A stretch of DNA of 14,687 bases, taken from the NCBI GenBank assembly GCA_017303735.1, contig JAFLCF010000113.1, positions 1-14,687 of the forward strand, written 5' to 3'. The notes beneath the pieces were generated by a model. The model saw only the letters and a list, made by a program, of their open reading frames with translations, searched no databases and was not told the origin of the DNA. The position numbers and the translations under genes were made by a program. Of the stretch, positions 6,954 to 14,511 are shown in pieces (position 1 is the first letter of the stretch; each line of letters begins with the position of its first letter). This DNA is from Anaerolineae bacterium (lineage in GTDB: Bacteria > Chloroflexota > Anaerolineae > Anaerolineales > Villigracilaceae).

Positions 6954-7025
6954 TAGCGGGGACAGGACTTGAACCTGTGACCTTCGGGTTATGAGCCCGA
7001 CGAGCTGCCACTGCTCCACCCCGCA
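6954..7025 (-). tRNA. tRNA-fMet (initiator), anticodon CAT
   Basis: The cloverleaf is complete on the minus strand: acceptor stem GCGGGG/CCCCGC, D-stem GAGC/GCTC with a 7-base loop, anticodon stem CGGG/CCCG with loop CTCATAA, and T-stem ACAGG/CCTGT with TTCAAGT. The initiator signatures are present: three consecutive G:C pairs at the end of the anticodon stem, purine 11 : pyrimidine 24 (A11:U24), and no Watson-Crick pair at 1:72, here U1 opposite U72. The body closely resembles the E. coli initiator apart from a shorter D-loop. CCA is not encoded (the next bases are CTA) and must be added after transcription. It lies between a good promoter and a terminator, so it is a single-gene unit. Confidence 0.95.
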
Positions 7026-7045
7026 CCGGTTAGTAGAGCCCGCCG

Positions 7046-7074
7046 ATATTACCAAGTAACGAAAGAAAAGTCAA
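7046..7074 (-). promoter_or_regulatory. Promoter of tRNA-fMet
   Basis: On the minus strand TTGACT (7074-7069, 5 of 6 to -35) and TAATAT (7051-7046, 4 of 6 to -10) are separated by 17 bp. The expected start is near 7039, giving a ~14-base 5' leader for RNase P to remove. It is one of only two promoters in the window with a good -35. Confidence 0.75.
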
Positions 7075-7161
7075 GCGAAAACTCGAGTTCTTTATGTTTC
7101 ACCTCACCCAAACATCCATTTCTCATCATAGTTTTACAATTTCATGGCAAAACAGCCGTAC

Positions 7162-7170
7162 TGATATAAT
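7162..7170 (+). promoter_or_regulatory. Extended -10 promoter of the GT-C/NHL gene
   Basis: TG-A-TATAAT at 7162-7170 is a perfect extended -10. No matching -35 is seen. The leader would be about 75 bases long and carries AAGG at 7241-7244, eight bases before the ATG at 7253. Confidence 0.6.
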
Positions 7171-7252
7171 ACCTCTCACATCGTATTAAACTTTCAGGAA
7201 TATCATTCGCAGGATTCTTATAGCGTACATTACACAAGAAAAGGTAATTTCA

Positions 7253-10200
7253 ATGGATTCGAACAAAAACTGGCTCGACCGTCCCATCCATCCCAGCCTG
7301 CCCGCACTCACCACCGAAGTGATGATCTTTGCCTTCATCATTCTGGCAGCCATCTTCACCCGCTTCTACGACCTCGGGTCGCGTGTGATGAGTCACGACG
7401 AAAGCCTGCACACCTATTTCTCCTGGCTTCTCTATCGTGGACAAGGCTACGAGCATTCCCCCATGATGCACGGTCCACTGCAATTCCATTTGATCGCGCT
7501 CTCCTATTTCCTTTTCGGCGCCAGCGATTTCACAGCCCGCATCCCTGCCGTGATCTTCAACTTGATGAGCATTTGGATGGTCTGGTATTGGCGTCGTTAT
7601 CTTGGTCGCACAGGCGCATTGATCGCAGGTGTCTTGATGGTCATTTCGCCGTTCATGCTCTACTACGGCAGATATGTCCGCGAAGACCCCTACCCCGTTT
7701 TCTCCGGCATCCTCATGCTCTATGCCATCTTAAGATATTTTGAAGTCGGTAAGCCGAAATATCTTGTCATGGTCGCGGCAGCCTTAGCCATTCACTTCCT
7801 CGCCAAAGAGACCTCCTTCATTTACACCGCCCAGGCACTCATCTTCCTGGCAATCTACTTCATCGTCAAAGTCACCCGCAAGCCGTGGGAAGAAGCCTCT
7901 TCCGATTACCGTGCCTTCATTATTTCCCTCATCGTGACCATCCTGCTCGCCGGGTTGGCGGGCGGAATCTATCTGACCACTCGCCCAGCAGATACACTCA
8001 CCGGAAGCGAAACCGCCGTCCCATCAGACCCCAACGCCCTGGCAGCGCCTCTCGACTCACCCCAGCCTGTCTCTTCAACCCTGGTCACCGTCTTCGGGAT
8101 AGCCGCTACCATCGCCCTCGGTGTGACCGCCTTCTTCCTCATCCGCGGCTACACCTGGGAAAGACTCCGCAACGAACGCTCCTTCGACCTGCTGATGGTA
8201 TTCGGCACCATCGTCCTGCCGCAATTATCGCCGCTGCCGATCAATCTGGTTCAAGACGTACTTAACGTTTCCATTCCCACCACCGCGCCCGAATTACAAG
8301 CCCTGGCTGGTGACCTGCGCGGAATCCTCATCATCGGTGGTTTTCTGTTGCTCATGTTCGTGCTTGCCATTCTCGCTGGCTTGCTTTGGAACCCAGGCAA
8401 GTGGTTGCAAACCGCTCTAGTCTTTTGGGTTCCCTTCACCCTGCTATACACCACCGTCTTCACCAACAGCGTCGGCTTCTTCACCGGCTCCATCGGCTCG
8501 CTCGGGTATTGGATCGTACAGCACGATGTTGAGCGTGGAAGTCAGCCCTGGTACTACTATCTACTTATCCAAATCCCTGTCTACGAATTCCTGCCTGCCC
8601 TCGGCTTCCTTCTCGCTTTGTATCTGGGTTTTCGACGCAAGCTTAACTCAACGGCTGCCATTGAAGAGGAAATTATCGAATCTACGGAGATGGTTGAAAC
8701 GCCAGAACCCGCTAAAACACTGAATGACCGTGAAACCGAAGAGAAGAACTTTGTCAACACATTCAGTTTATTAACTTATTGGAGTGTGATGACCATTGTG
8801 GCATTCACCATTGCAGGTGAACGCATGCCCTGGCTGACCATTCACATGGCATGGCCCCTGATCCTCATCACTGGTTGGGCACTCGGACGCATGGCAGACA
8901 CCATCGATTGGGAACGGGTAAAAAACAACAACCCCTTGTTGACGTTTTTTATCATCATCGTCTTCATCGCCAGCGCCGGACGTGCTTTCTACCTCTGGAA
9001 CGGACCCATTCAGCCTTTCCAGGGTACGGGGCTCGATCAGTTGCAGGCAACCAACCAATTCCTATTGCCATTATTCGCGGCATTGGCAAGCATGGGTGCT
9101 GCGGTATACGTCCTCAAAAAATGGACCTTCCATGATTTCCGCCGGGCATTCGTGCTGGTGTTCTTCGGCTTCCTTGCGATCCTCACCATGCGAACCTCCT
9201 TCCGCGCCGCATATATCACCTACGATCAGGCAACCGAATTCCTTGTCTACGCCCACGGAGCGACGGGCATCAAGGAAGTCATTGAGCAGGCAACCGAAAT
9301 TTCTGAGCGTACTACGGGTGGCATGGGCGTAGCTATTGCCTATGATGCCTCTGCGCCAGACACGGGCGTCTCCTGGCCCTTTGTTTGGTATTTGCGCGAT
9401 TTCACCAATCAACGATCTTTCGACCAGCCCACTCGCGCTCTGCGCGATTCGGTGGTCATCATCGTCGATGAGAAAAACTTCGACAAGATCGAAGCCGCCA
9501 TTGGCACCGGGTATTACCGCGTGGACTACATCCGCATGTGGTGGCCCATGCAGGATTATTTCGGTCTGGTCGGCGACCGCGACCCTAATATCCCATTCGA
9601 CGAAAATTATTCCTGTAAAGGAATGTTGGGTTTCTTGAAACTGGCAAAATCCAAGGATTACTCACGCTTCTGCGAAGGGTTTACAGACCCACAGATCCGT
9701 GCGGGCATCTTCCAGATCTGGCTGAACCGCGATTACACCTTGTTTGCGCAAAGCAAAGGACGTTCTGACCTAACGCTTGCCACCTGGCAACCCGCAGATC
9801 AGATGCGGCTATACATCCGAAAAGATGTCGCTTCACAAATTTGGAATTACGGCGTAGCACCCATCAGTGACCCCGCAACAGAAGACCCCACCGAAGACAA
9901 GTATGTCCTCATTGCGTCTGACTTGATCTTTGGCGCAACTCAGGCAAACCCTGTGCTTCTTAATGCGCCACGCGCCCTGGCATTTGCGCCAAACGGGACA
10001 CTGTATATTACAGACTCACGCAACCATCGCATCGTCAATCTTGACCTTGAAGGAAATGTCCTGAACGAGTGGGGAACCTATGCCGATGGCGTCAGTACTC
10101 CAATCGGCGACGGAACCTTCAATGAACCCTGGGGCATCGCCGTCGGACCGGACGGTTCGGTGTATGTTACAGATACGTGGAATCATCGTATTGAAAAGTT

Positions 10201-10804
10201 CACAGCCGATGGAAGGTTTATTACTGCCTGGGGTACGTTTGGGCAAGGTGACACTCCTACGGCGTTCTATGGTCCACGCGGGTTGGCAGTGGATGCTGAG
10301 GGGCGCGTCTACGTTACCGATACCGGAAACAAGCGCATCGTCGTGTTTGATGCGGATGGGAACTTTATCACCGAGTTTGGTTCAGCAGGCTTTGACCCCG
10401 GTCAATTTGATGAACCGACCAGTGTGGCTGTTGATCGCAACGGCACCGTGTATGTGACTGATACCTGGAACCAACGTATTCAAACCTTCATGCGCGTCGA
10501 AACACCCGATGGGTTGAGTTTCATTCCTGACAAGCAATGGGATGTCTTTGGCTGGTTTGGGCAATCGCTCGATAATAAACCCTATATTGCAGTGGATAAC
10601 AATCTGCACGTCTTCATCACCGACCCGGAAGGGTATCGCATCATGGAATTTGACCCGGATGGTAATCTCGTCCGTATATGGGGCGATTACGGTGAAACGA
10701 ACACCGGCTTCGGGCTTGCTTCTGGGGTTGCAGTAGATGCCCAGGGCAACGTCTGGGTGACCGATGGCGCGTTCAACCGTGTCATGAGGTTCATCCTCCC
10801 GTGA
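7253..10804 (+). CDS. Agl23/TIGR03663-like GT-C glycosyltransferase with C-terminal NHL beta-propeller
   Basis: 1183 residues in three parts. Residues ~20-660 are a polytopic GT-C core with more than ten helices. The first outer loop carries the acidic catalytic motif SHDESLHTYF (D49, E50), followed by YEHSPMMHGPLQFHL. A second loop has YYGRYVREDPYP (R143, E144, D145), then HFLAKETSF, and near residue 525 AGERMPWLTIHMAWPL. These blocks fit the PMT/ArnT-related family TIGR03663 (flippase-associated Agl23-like). Residues ~667-900 are extracytoplasmic, including WPFVWYLRDF. Residues 903-1183 form six NHL repeats. The usual donor for this superfamily is a lipid-linked sugar; donor and acceptor are unknown here. 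The start ATG has AAGG upstream, and a strong terminator follows the TGA. The fusion means sugar transfer and a surface propeller share one chain. Confidence 0.88.
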   Translation: MDSNKNWLDRPIHPSLPALTTEVMIFAFIILAAIFTRFYDLGSRVMSHDESLHTYFSWLLYRGQGYEHSPMMHGPLQFHLIALSYFLFGASDFTARIPAVIFNLMSIWMVWYWRRYLGRTGALIAGVLMVISPFMLYYGRYVREDPYPVFSGILMLYAILRYFEVGKPKYLVMVAAALAIHFLAKETSFIYTAQALIFLAIYFIVKVTRKPWEEASSDYRAFIISLIVTILLAGLAGGIYLTTRPADTLTGSETAVPSDPNALAAPLDSPQPVSSTLVTVFGIAATIALGVTAFFLIRGYTWERLRNERSFDLLMVFGTIVLPQLSPLPINLVQDVLNVSIPTTAPELQALAGDLRGILIIGGFLLLMFVLAILAGLLWNPGKWLQTALVFWVPFTLLYTTVFTNSVGFFTGSIGSLGYWIVQHDVERGSQPWYYYLLIQIPVYEFLPALGFLLALYLGFRRKLNSTAAIEEEIIESTEMVETPEPAKTLNDRETEEKNFVNTFSLLTYWSVMTIVAFTIAGERMPWLTIHMAWPLILITGWALGRMADTIDWERVKNNNPLLTFFIIIVFIASAGRAFYLWNGPIQPFQGTGLDQLQATNQFLLPLFAALASMGAAVYVLKKWTFHDFRRAFVLVFFGFLAILTMRTSFRAAYITYDQATEFLVYAHGATGIKEVIEQATEISERTTGGMGVAIAYDASAPDTGVSWPFVWYLRDFTNQRSFDQPTRALRDSVVIIVDEKNFDKIEAAIGTGYYRVDYIRMWWPMQDYFGLVGDRDPNIPFDENYSCKGMLGFLKLAKSKDYSRFCEGFTDPQIRAGIFQIWLNRDYTLFAQSKGRSDLTLATWQPADQMRLYIRKDVASQIWNYGVAPISDPATEDPTEDKYVLIASDLIFGATQANPVLLNAPRALAFAPNGTLYITDSRNHRIVNLDLEGNVLNEWGTYADGVSTPIGDGTFNEPWGIAVGPDGSVYVTDTWNHRIEKFTADGRFITAWGTFGQGDTPTAFYGPRGLAVDAEGRVYVTDTGNKRIVVFDADGNFITEFGSAGFDPGQFDEPTSVAVDRNGTVYVTDTWNQRIQTFMRVETPDGLSFIPDKQWDVFGWFGQSLDNKPYIAVDNNLHVFITDPEGYRIMEFDPDGNLVRIWGDYGETNTGFGLASGVAVDAQGNVWVTDGAFNRVMRFILP
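9959..10801 (+). repeat. Six NHL repeats encoded in the 3' end of the GT-C gene
   Basis: Blades begin near protein residues 903, 956, 1005, 1052, 1107 and 1155, spaced 46-57 residues apart. Each has the pattern hydrophobic-AV-D-x-x-G-x-hydrophobic-YVTD-x-x-N-x-RI, as in GSVYVTDTWNHRI, GRVYVTDTGNKRI and GTVYVTDTWNQRI. Blade 5 is divergent (HVFITDPEGYRI). Six blades are enough to close a propeller. By topology it should lie outside the membrane on the same side as the preceding soluble domain. Confidence 0.9.
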
Positions 10805-10810
10805 TAAACG

Positions 10811-10846
10811 ACACCCCTCAAAGTTTTGGCTTTGAGGGGTGTTTTT
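10811..10846 (+). terminator. Intrinsic terminator after the GT-C gene
   Basis: A 13-bp perfect stem (10811-10823 / 10830-10842) with a TTTTGG loop is followed by a run of five T. It begins six bases after the TGA and separates this gene from the sucC promoter. Confidence 0.92.
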
Positions 10847-10869
10847 GTAACCGTTCTGTATTTCATAGG

Positions 10870-10878
10870 TGGTATAAT
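10870..10878 (+). promoter_or_regulatory. Extended -10 promoter of sucCD
   Basis: TG-G-TATAAT at 10870-10878 is a perfect extended -10 with no clear -35. The start of transcription is expected near 10885, leaving a ~35-base leader with AGGGAG at 10910-10915 just before the sucC ATG. Confidence 0.65.
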
Positions 10879-10919
10879 GCCGGTGCTTTCAAGCAAAATA
10901 TACCCTCCGAGGGAGAATA

Positions 10920-12053
10920 ATGAAACTCCACGAATACCAATCCAAAAATATTTTTTCGAAGTTCGGCATCCCGATCCCCAAGGGACGTGTGGCGACTACC
11001 GCTCAAGAAGCAAAGCAGATCGCTGAAGAGCTTGGTGGTCGCGTCGTCATTAAATCGCAAGTGCTGGTAGGCGGGCGCGGAAAAGCCGGCGGTGTAAAAC
11101 TTGCCAAAGACCCCGCTGAAGCCGAACAACTCGCCACCCAGATCCTCGGCATGGAGATCAAAGGTCTCCCCGTCCGCAAGGTGCTGGTGGATGAAGCCTC
11201 TGCGATCGATCAGGAAATCTACTTTGCCATTACTGATGACCGCGCCGCGAAAAAGCCAGTGCTGATCATTTCTGCCGCTGGCGGTGTGGACATTGAAGAT
11301 GTCGCTGCCAAAACTCCAGAGAAGATCATCAAGGTCAACATTGACCCGCTGCTGGGGCTGCGCGAATATCAAGCACGCGACGTAGCCGTTGCCATTGACC
11401 TGCCCCGCGATTACTGGCGCGACTTTACCAAGATCGCCATGGGACTGTGGCAGGTGTATCAAAGCACCGATGCATCACTTGCAGAGATCAATCCGCTGGT
11501 TATCACTAAAGACAAAAAGATGATCGCGCTCGATGGCAAGATGATGATCGACGACAATGCGCTCTTCCGTCAGGGAGACCTGGCAGAGATGCGTGACACT
11601 GATGAAGATGCTCCCGCCGAGATCGAAGCCAGAAAGTATGGCTTGTCCTTCATTAAACTGGATGGCGACATTGGCTGTATGGTCAACGGCGCCGGTCTGG
11701 CAATGACCAGCATGGACGTGATCAAACTCTTCGGTGGCGAACCCGCCAACTTCCTCGACGTTGGAGGCGGTGCCGGTGCAGAAAAAGTCGCCGCCGCCAT
11801 GCGCATCATCCTGACCGACCCGAACGTCAAAGCCGTGCTCTTCAATATCTTCGGCGGCATCACCCGCTGCGACGAAGTTGCCAAAGGCATTCTCGTTGCC
11901 ATGGATGAAGTCAAACCGAAAGTTCCAATGGTTGTCCGTCTTGTTGGAACGAACGCAGAAGAAGGTCGTCGTTTGCTTGAGAATGCAAACATGATCACTG
12001 CCGAAACTCTCGCCGACGCCGCAAAGAAAGCCGTTGCTGCGGCAAAGGGATAA
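10920..12053 (+). CDS. sucC: Succinyl-CoA synthetase beta subunit
   Basis: The beta subunit binds the nucleotide and succinate in the TCA-cycle enzyme that converts succinyl-CoA, ADP (or GDP) and phosphate to succinate, CoA and ATP (or GTP). The 377 residues fit the family (E. coli 388). An N-terminal ATP-grasp domain starts at MKLHEYQSK and includes [17 protein letters not shown] (K45, G52-G58). The magnesium ligands correspond to N191 in AEINPLV and D205 in LDGK, with the same 14-residue spacing as in E. coli. The C-terminal CoA-ligase-like domain holds [28 protein letters not shown] and [14 protein letters not shown]. Whether it prefers ADP or GDP cannot be told by eye. It is the first gene of a two-gene operon; sucD follows after five bases, with its ribosome binding site inside the last sucC codons. 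Confidence 0.98.
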   Translation: MKLHEYQSKNIFSKFGIPIPKGRVATTAQEAKQIAEELGGRVVIKSQVLVGGRGKAGGVKLAKDPAEAEQLATQILGMEIKGLPVRKVLVDEASAIDQEIYFAITDDRAAKKPVLIISAAGGVDIEDVAAKTPEKIIKVNIDPLLGLREYQARDVAVAIDLPRDYWRDFTKIAMGLWQVYQSTDASLAEINPLVITKDKKMIALDGKMMIDDNALFRQGDLAEMRDTDEDAPAEIEARKYGLSFIKLDGDIGCMVNGAGLAMTSMDVIKLFGGEPANFLDVGGGAGAEKVAAAMRIILTDPNVKAVLFNIFGGITRCDEVAKGILVAMDEVKPKVPMVVRLVGTNAEEGRRLLENANMITAETLADAAKKAVAAAKG

Positions 12054-12058
12054 TACAA

Positions 12059-12922
12059 ATGAGCATTTTAGTAGATAAAAATACCCGCCTTCTCGTTCAA
12101 GGCATCACTGGTAACGAAGGCTTATTCCACACCACACAGATGGCTGCCTATGGCACCAACATCGTTGGCGGCATCACCCCCGGCAAGGGCGGTGAATGGG
12201 TTCTCGATGGAAAGATCCCTGTCTTCGATTCAGTGAAGTCAGCCAAAGACGCCACCGACGCCAACGCCACCATCATCTTCGTCCCTGCCCGCTTCGCCCC
12301 CGATGCCATGTTTGAAGCCGCCGATGCAGGTATTCCCCTCGTCATCTGCATTACTGAAGGCGTTGTCATTCACGACATGATGCGCGTCCGCAACTACCTC
12401 GACCAGAAAAAGGTCCGCCTCATTGGACCGAACTGCCCCGGCTTGCTCACCCCCGGTGAAGCCAAGGTCGGCATCATCCCCGGCAATATTGCCATCCCCG
12501 GTAACGTGGGTGTGGTCTCCCGCTCTGGCACATTGACTTATGAAGTGCTCTACGCCATGAAGAACCTCGGCATGGGCGCCTCCACTTGTGTGGGCATCGG
12601 TGGTGACCCGGTCAACGGCACCAACTTCACCGACGTGCTCGAAATGTTCGAGCACGATCCCAAGACCGAAAAGGTCATCATGATCGGTGAGATCGGCGGT
12701 AACGAAGAAGAGAAAGCCGCTGAATTCATCCGCACCAAAATGACCAAACCCGTCGCATCCTTCATCGCTGGCCAGACTGCCCCTCCCGGAAAACGCATGG
12801 GACACGCCGGAGCCATCATCGAAGGCGGAGCTGGAACCGCAGCCGACAAGGTCAAGGCGCTTGAAGCCGCTGGCGTCAAAGTTGCCAAACACCCGGAAGA
12901 AATTCCGACTCTTTTGCAATAA
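12059..12922 (+). CDS. sucD: Succinyl-CoA synthetase alpha subunit
   Basis: The alpha subunit binds CoA and carries the phosphohistidine that relays phosphate between succinyl-CoA and the nucleotide in the beta subunit. The 287 residues are the normal length. The N-terminal CoA-binding Rossmann domain shows QGITGNEG (14-21) and [15 protein letters not shown] and [10 protein letters not shown] (123-132) are conserved core blocks. The active-site histidine is H249 in [11 protein letters not shown], and E211 in IGEIGGNEE is the partner that stabilises it. [10 protein letters not shown] starts the ligase domain. The start ATG lies five bases after the sucC stop; AAAGGGA at 12044-12050, inside sucC, supplies the ribosome binding site eight bases upstream. 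This spacing indicates coupled expression at equal ratio with sucC. Confidence 0.98.
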   Translation: MSILVDKNTRLLVQGITGNEGLFHTTQMAAYGTNIVGGITPGKGGEWVLDGKIPVFDSVKSAKDATDANATIIFVPARFAPDAMFEAADAGIPLVICITEGVVIHDMMRVRNYLDQKKVRLIGPNCPGLLTPGEAKVGIIPGNIAIPGNVGVVSRSGTLTYEVLYAMKNLGMGASTCVGIGGDPVNGTNFTDVLEMFEHDPKTEKVIMIGEIGGNEEEKAAEFIRTKMTKPVASFIAGQTAPPGKRMGHAGAIIEGGAGTAADKVKALEAAGVKVAKHPEEIPTLLQ

Positions 12923-12927
12923 CACGT

Positions 12928-12953
12928 AGGGGCGGGGTCATCCCGCCCCTTTT
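12928..12953 (+). terminator. Intrinsic terminator of sucCD
   Basis: A 9-bp all-G:C-rich stem (12928-12936 / 12942-12950) with a 5-base loop runs into TTTT, five bases after the sucD stop. It also forms the left half of a larger GTAGGGGCG inverted repeat. Confidence 0.8.
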
Positions 12954-12961
12954 CATTTAAC

Positions 12962-12986
12962 AAAAAAGGGCGAGGAAACCTCGCCC
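12962..12986 (-). terminator. Distal minus-strand terminator of acpP
   Basis: The stem GGGCGAGG / CCTCGCCC (12968-12975 / 12979-12986) has a 3-base loop. On the minus strand it is followed by six T (12967-12962). It would back up the acpP-proximal terminator. Confidence 0.6.
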
Positions 12987-13014
12987 CTACGAATTTACAA
13001 CAATCAAATCCTAT

Positions 13015-13053
13015 CAAAAACACGTAGAGCCGCCTGTATCAGGCGGCTCTACG
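13015..13053 (-). terminator. Proximal terminator of acpP
   Basis: A 14-bp perfect stem (13023-13036 / 13040-13053) with a TAT loop is followed on the minus strand by TG and then five T. It begins about 20 bases downstream of the acpP stop. Confidence 0.75.
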
Positions 13054-13074
13054 GTTATAATTTCGAACGATCAA

Positions 13075-13311
13075 TTACTTCTTGTTGGCTTCGATGTACT
13101 TCACAGCTTCACCTACGGTGGTGATCTTCTGGGCATCTTCGTCTGAGATCTCGGCGCCGAACTTATCTTCAAACGCCATGATCAACTCGACGAGATCCAA
13201 AGAGTCAGCTTCGAGGTCTTCGCGGAAGCGGGCTTCCATGGTGATCTTTTCTTCATCGGCACCAAGCAGGTCCTTAATGATAACTTTCAATTCAGCATAT
13301 GTGTCTGACAT
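13075..13311 (-). CDS. acpP: Acyl carrier protein
   Basis: ACP carries growing acyl chains on a 4'-phosphopantetheine arm during type II fatty acid synthesis. The 78 residues match the usual length. The attachment serine is S37 in [10 protein letters not shown], the classic DSL motif at the start of helix II. The protein is acidic, with the expected [14 protein letters not shown] helix I/loop and a conserved [18 protein letters not shown]-terminus. The start is ATG 13311-13309, with GGAGG five bases upstream. The frame is open beyond it, but the extra codons cross the promoter and are not ACP-like. It is a single-gene unit with its own strong promoter and two terminators; fab genes are not next to it. 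It is divergent from fni. Confidence 0.97.
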   Translation of the reverse strand: MSDTYAELKVIIKDLLGADEEKITMEARFREDLEADSLDLVELIMAFEDKFGAEISDEDAQKITTVGEAVKYIEANKK

Positions 13312-13339
13312 AACATCCTCCAGTTGGAATTTATTGTAA

Positions 13340-13367
13340 ATTGTAATCGCATGGCTTGCACTGTCAA
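13340..13367 (-). promoter_or_regulatory. Strong near-consensus promoter of acpP
   Basis: On the minus strand a perfect TTGACA (13367-13362), a 16-bp spacer and TACAAT (13345-13340, 5 of 6) precede the acpP ribosome binding site. A second TACAAT overlaps just downstream (13338-13333). It is the strongest sigma-70-type promoter in the window, as expected for an abundant protein. Confidence 0.85.
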
Positions 13368-13398
13368 GCCAGCATATCAAACACAGGAACACCCCCTC

Positions 13399-14433
13399 AT
13401 GACAAAAGTTGCGCCGATAGACCAGCGAAAAGCTGACCACATTAAAATCAACTTAGAACAGGATGTCCGCTCTGCGCTGACGACCGGGCTGGAAAACTAT
13501 CACTTCATCCACGAAGCCCTGCCTGAATTGGACCTAAACCGCCTCGACACAAGCCTGAGCCTGTTCGGCAAAACCCTGGCATCTCCTACCCTGGTCAGTT
13601 CCATGACCGGCGGCACCGACCATGCCGAAACCATCAACCTGCGCCTCGCCGAAGCCGCCCAAGAATGCGGAGTTGCCATGGGAGTTGGCAGTCAACGCGC
13701 CGCCATCGAACACCCCGAACAAGCCAAAACATTTCAAGTGCGCCGCGTAGCACCCGACATTCTTTTATTCGCCAACCTCGGAGCCGTCCAATTCAACTAC
13801 GGCTACGGCGTGGACCAATGCCGCCGCGCCGTCGAAATGATTGAAGCCGATGCGATTTACCTGCACATCAACCCATTGCAAGAAGCCGTACAAGATGCCG
13901 GTGACACGAACTGGGTCGGCATCACAAAGAAGATCGAAGAAGTTTGCAAAAAACTCGAAGTGCCTGTTATCGCTAAAGAAGTCGGCTGGGGGTTTTCTGA
14001 AAAGACCGCCAAAGTCTTAGCCGATTGCGGCGTGCAAGCCATAGACGTGGCGGGTGCAGGCGGCACAAGCTGGTCGCAGGTCGAAATGCATCGCGCACCA
14101 GACGAATTCACCCGTCAACTCGCCGCAACCTTCGTCGGCTGGGGCATCTCAACATCTGAAGCAATACTAAATGTAAAACGTGCAGCCCCCGAAATGACGG
14201 CCTTCGCCAGCGGCGGCATCAAAGACGGGCTCGACATCGCCAAATGTGTCGCCTTGGGTGCAACTCTCGGCGGCATGGCTGGACCTTTCCTCAAAGCCGC
14301 AGCCATCTCCACTGAAAACGTCGTTGAAATGATGAAACTCACCAAACGCCAAATCGAAGTCACCATGTTCACAAGTGGGTCAGGCTCACTAAAAGAACTC
14401 GCAGAAAAACTTGTCCATAAGTCAGGCGAATAG
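13399..14433 (+). CDS. fni: Type II isopentenyl-diphosphate delta-isomerase (FMN-dependent)
   Basis: Fni (Idi2) interconverts isopentenyl and dimethylallyl diphosphate using reduced FMN and magnesium. It is a TIM-barrel enzyme unrelated to type I Idi. The 344 residues are typical. Hallmarks in order: RKADHI (10-15, substrate diphosphate), SSMTGG (67-72, FMN), GVGSQRA (95-101), NLGAVQ (126-131), HINPLQE (156-162, with the catalytic glutamine and Mg-binding glutamate), [18 protein letters not shown] (FMN phosphate) and [11 protein letters not shown]. The start ATG 13399 has AGGA ten bases upstream; in-frame starts at 13324 and 13351 would add non-conserved residues and overlap the acpP promoter. 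No clear promoter is visible for it. Its last codons form the left arm of its own terminator. Confidence 0.96.
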   Translation: MTKVAPIDQRKADHIKINLEQDVRSALTTGLENYHFIHEALPELDLNRLDTSLSLFGKTLASPTLVSSMTGGTDHAETINLRLAEAAQECGVAMGVGSQRAAIEHPEQAKTFQVRRVAPDILLFANLGAVQFNYGYGVDQCRRAVEMIEADAIYLHINPLQEAVQDAGDTNWVGITKKIEEVCKKLEVPVIAKEVGWGFSEKTAKVLADCGVQAIDVAGAGGTSWSQVEMHRAPDEFTRQLAATFVGWGISTSEAILNVKRAAPEMTAFASGGIKDGLDIAKCVALGATLGGMAGPFLKAAAISTENVVEMMKLTKRQIEVTMFTSGSGSLKELAEKLVHKSGE

Positions 14434-14448
14434 CCTGACTTATTTTTT
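14417..14448 (+). terminator. Intrinsic terminator overlapping the end of fni
   Basis: An 11-bp perfect stem (14417-14427 / 14433-14443) with a GAATA loop is followed by a T-run to 14448. The left arm encodes the last lysine-serine-glycine of Fni, and the stop codon TAG (14431-14433) spans loop and right arm. Confidence 0.9.
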
Positions 14449-14499
14449 ATGGCGCAGATGGGGGATACAAATCATGATTTTCGTCCCCTCCCCATGCGG

Positions 14500-14505
14500 T
14501 AAAAT
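14500..14505 (+). promoter_or_regulatory. -10 element with leaderless geometry
   Basis: TAAAAT at 14500-14505 is followed by exactly six bases and then ATG at 14512. No Shine-Dalgarno precedes the ATG and no -35 is recognised. Confidence 0.5.
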
Positions 14506-14511
14506 ACAGGC

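Larger units (their letters stand above)
12925..13053. repeat. Cluster of three GTAG-flanked palindromes between sucD and acpP
   Basis: The outer arms CGTAGGGGCG (12925-12934) and CGCCCCTACG (12982-12991) are exact reverse complements. They enclose two smaller hairpins, 12928-12950 and 12968-12986. Thirty bases on, a 14-bp perfect palindrome (13023-13036 / 13040-13053) again begins ACGTAG and ends CTACG. The shared ends and differing GC cores look like members of a REP-like dispersed repeat family reused as terminators. Confidence 0.6.

Noticed and set aside
9959..10801. Separate NHL-repeat gene after the GT-C gene
   Set aside because: The frame is continuous from 7253 to 10804 with no internal stop, and I found no ribosome binding site and start at the domain border.
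10863..11462. 199-codon open frame antisense to the start of sucC
   Set aside because: It overlaps the sucC promoter, ribosome binding site and N-terminal domain; composition and lack of start signals mark it as a shadow.
12239..12925. 228-codon open frame antisense to sucD
   Set aside because: It lies fully inside sucD, is rich in glycine, aspartate and histidine as expected from antisense of its codon usage, has no ribosome binding site and matches no family. sucD itself is beyond doubt.
12925..13053. CRISPR array
   Set aside because: The repeated units are palindromes of unequal length and spacing with no constant repeat-spacer pattern and no cas genes.
13324..13398. N-terminal extension of fni from ATG 13324 or 13351
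   Set aside because: The added residues do not resemble the family, overlap the acpP promoter, and lack a ribosome binding site.
13312..13440. N-terminal extension of acpP in the same frame
   Set aside because: It would translate through the acpP promoter. ATG 13311 has a GGAGG site and gives the standard 78-residue ACP.
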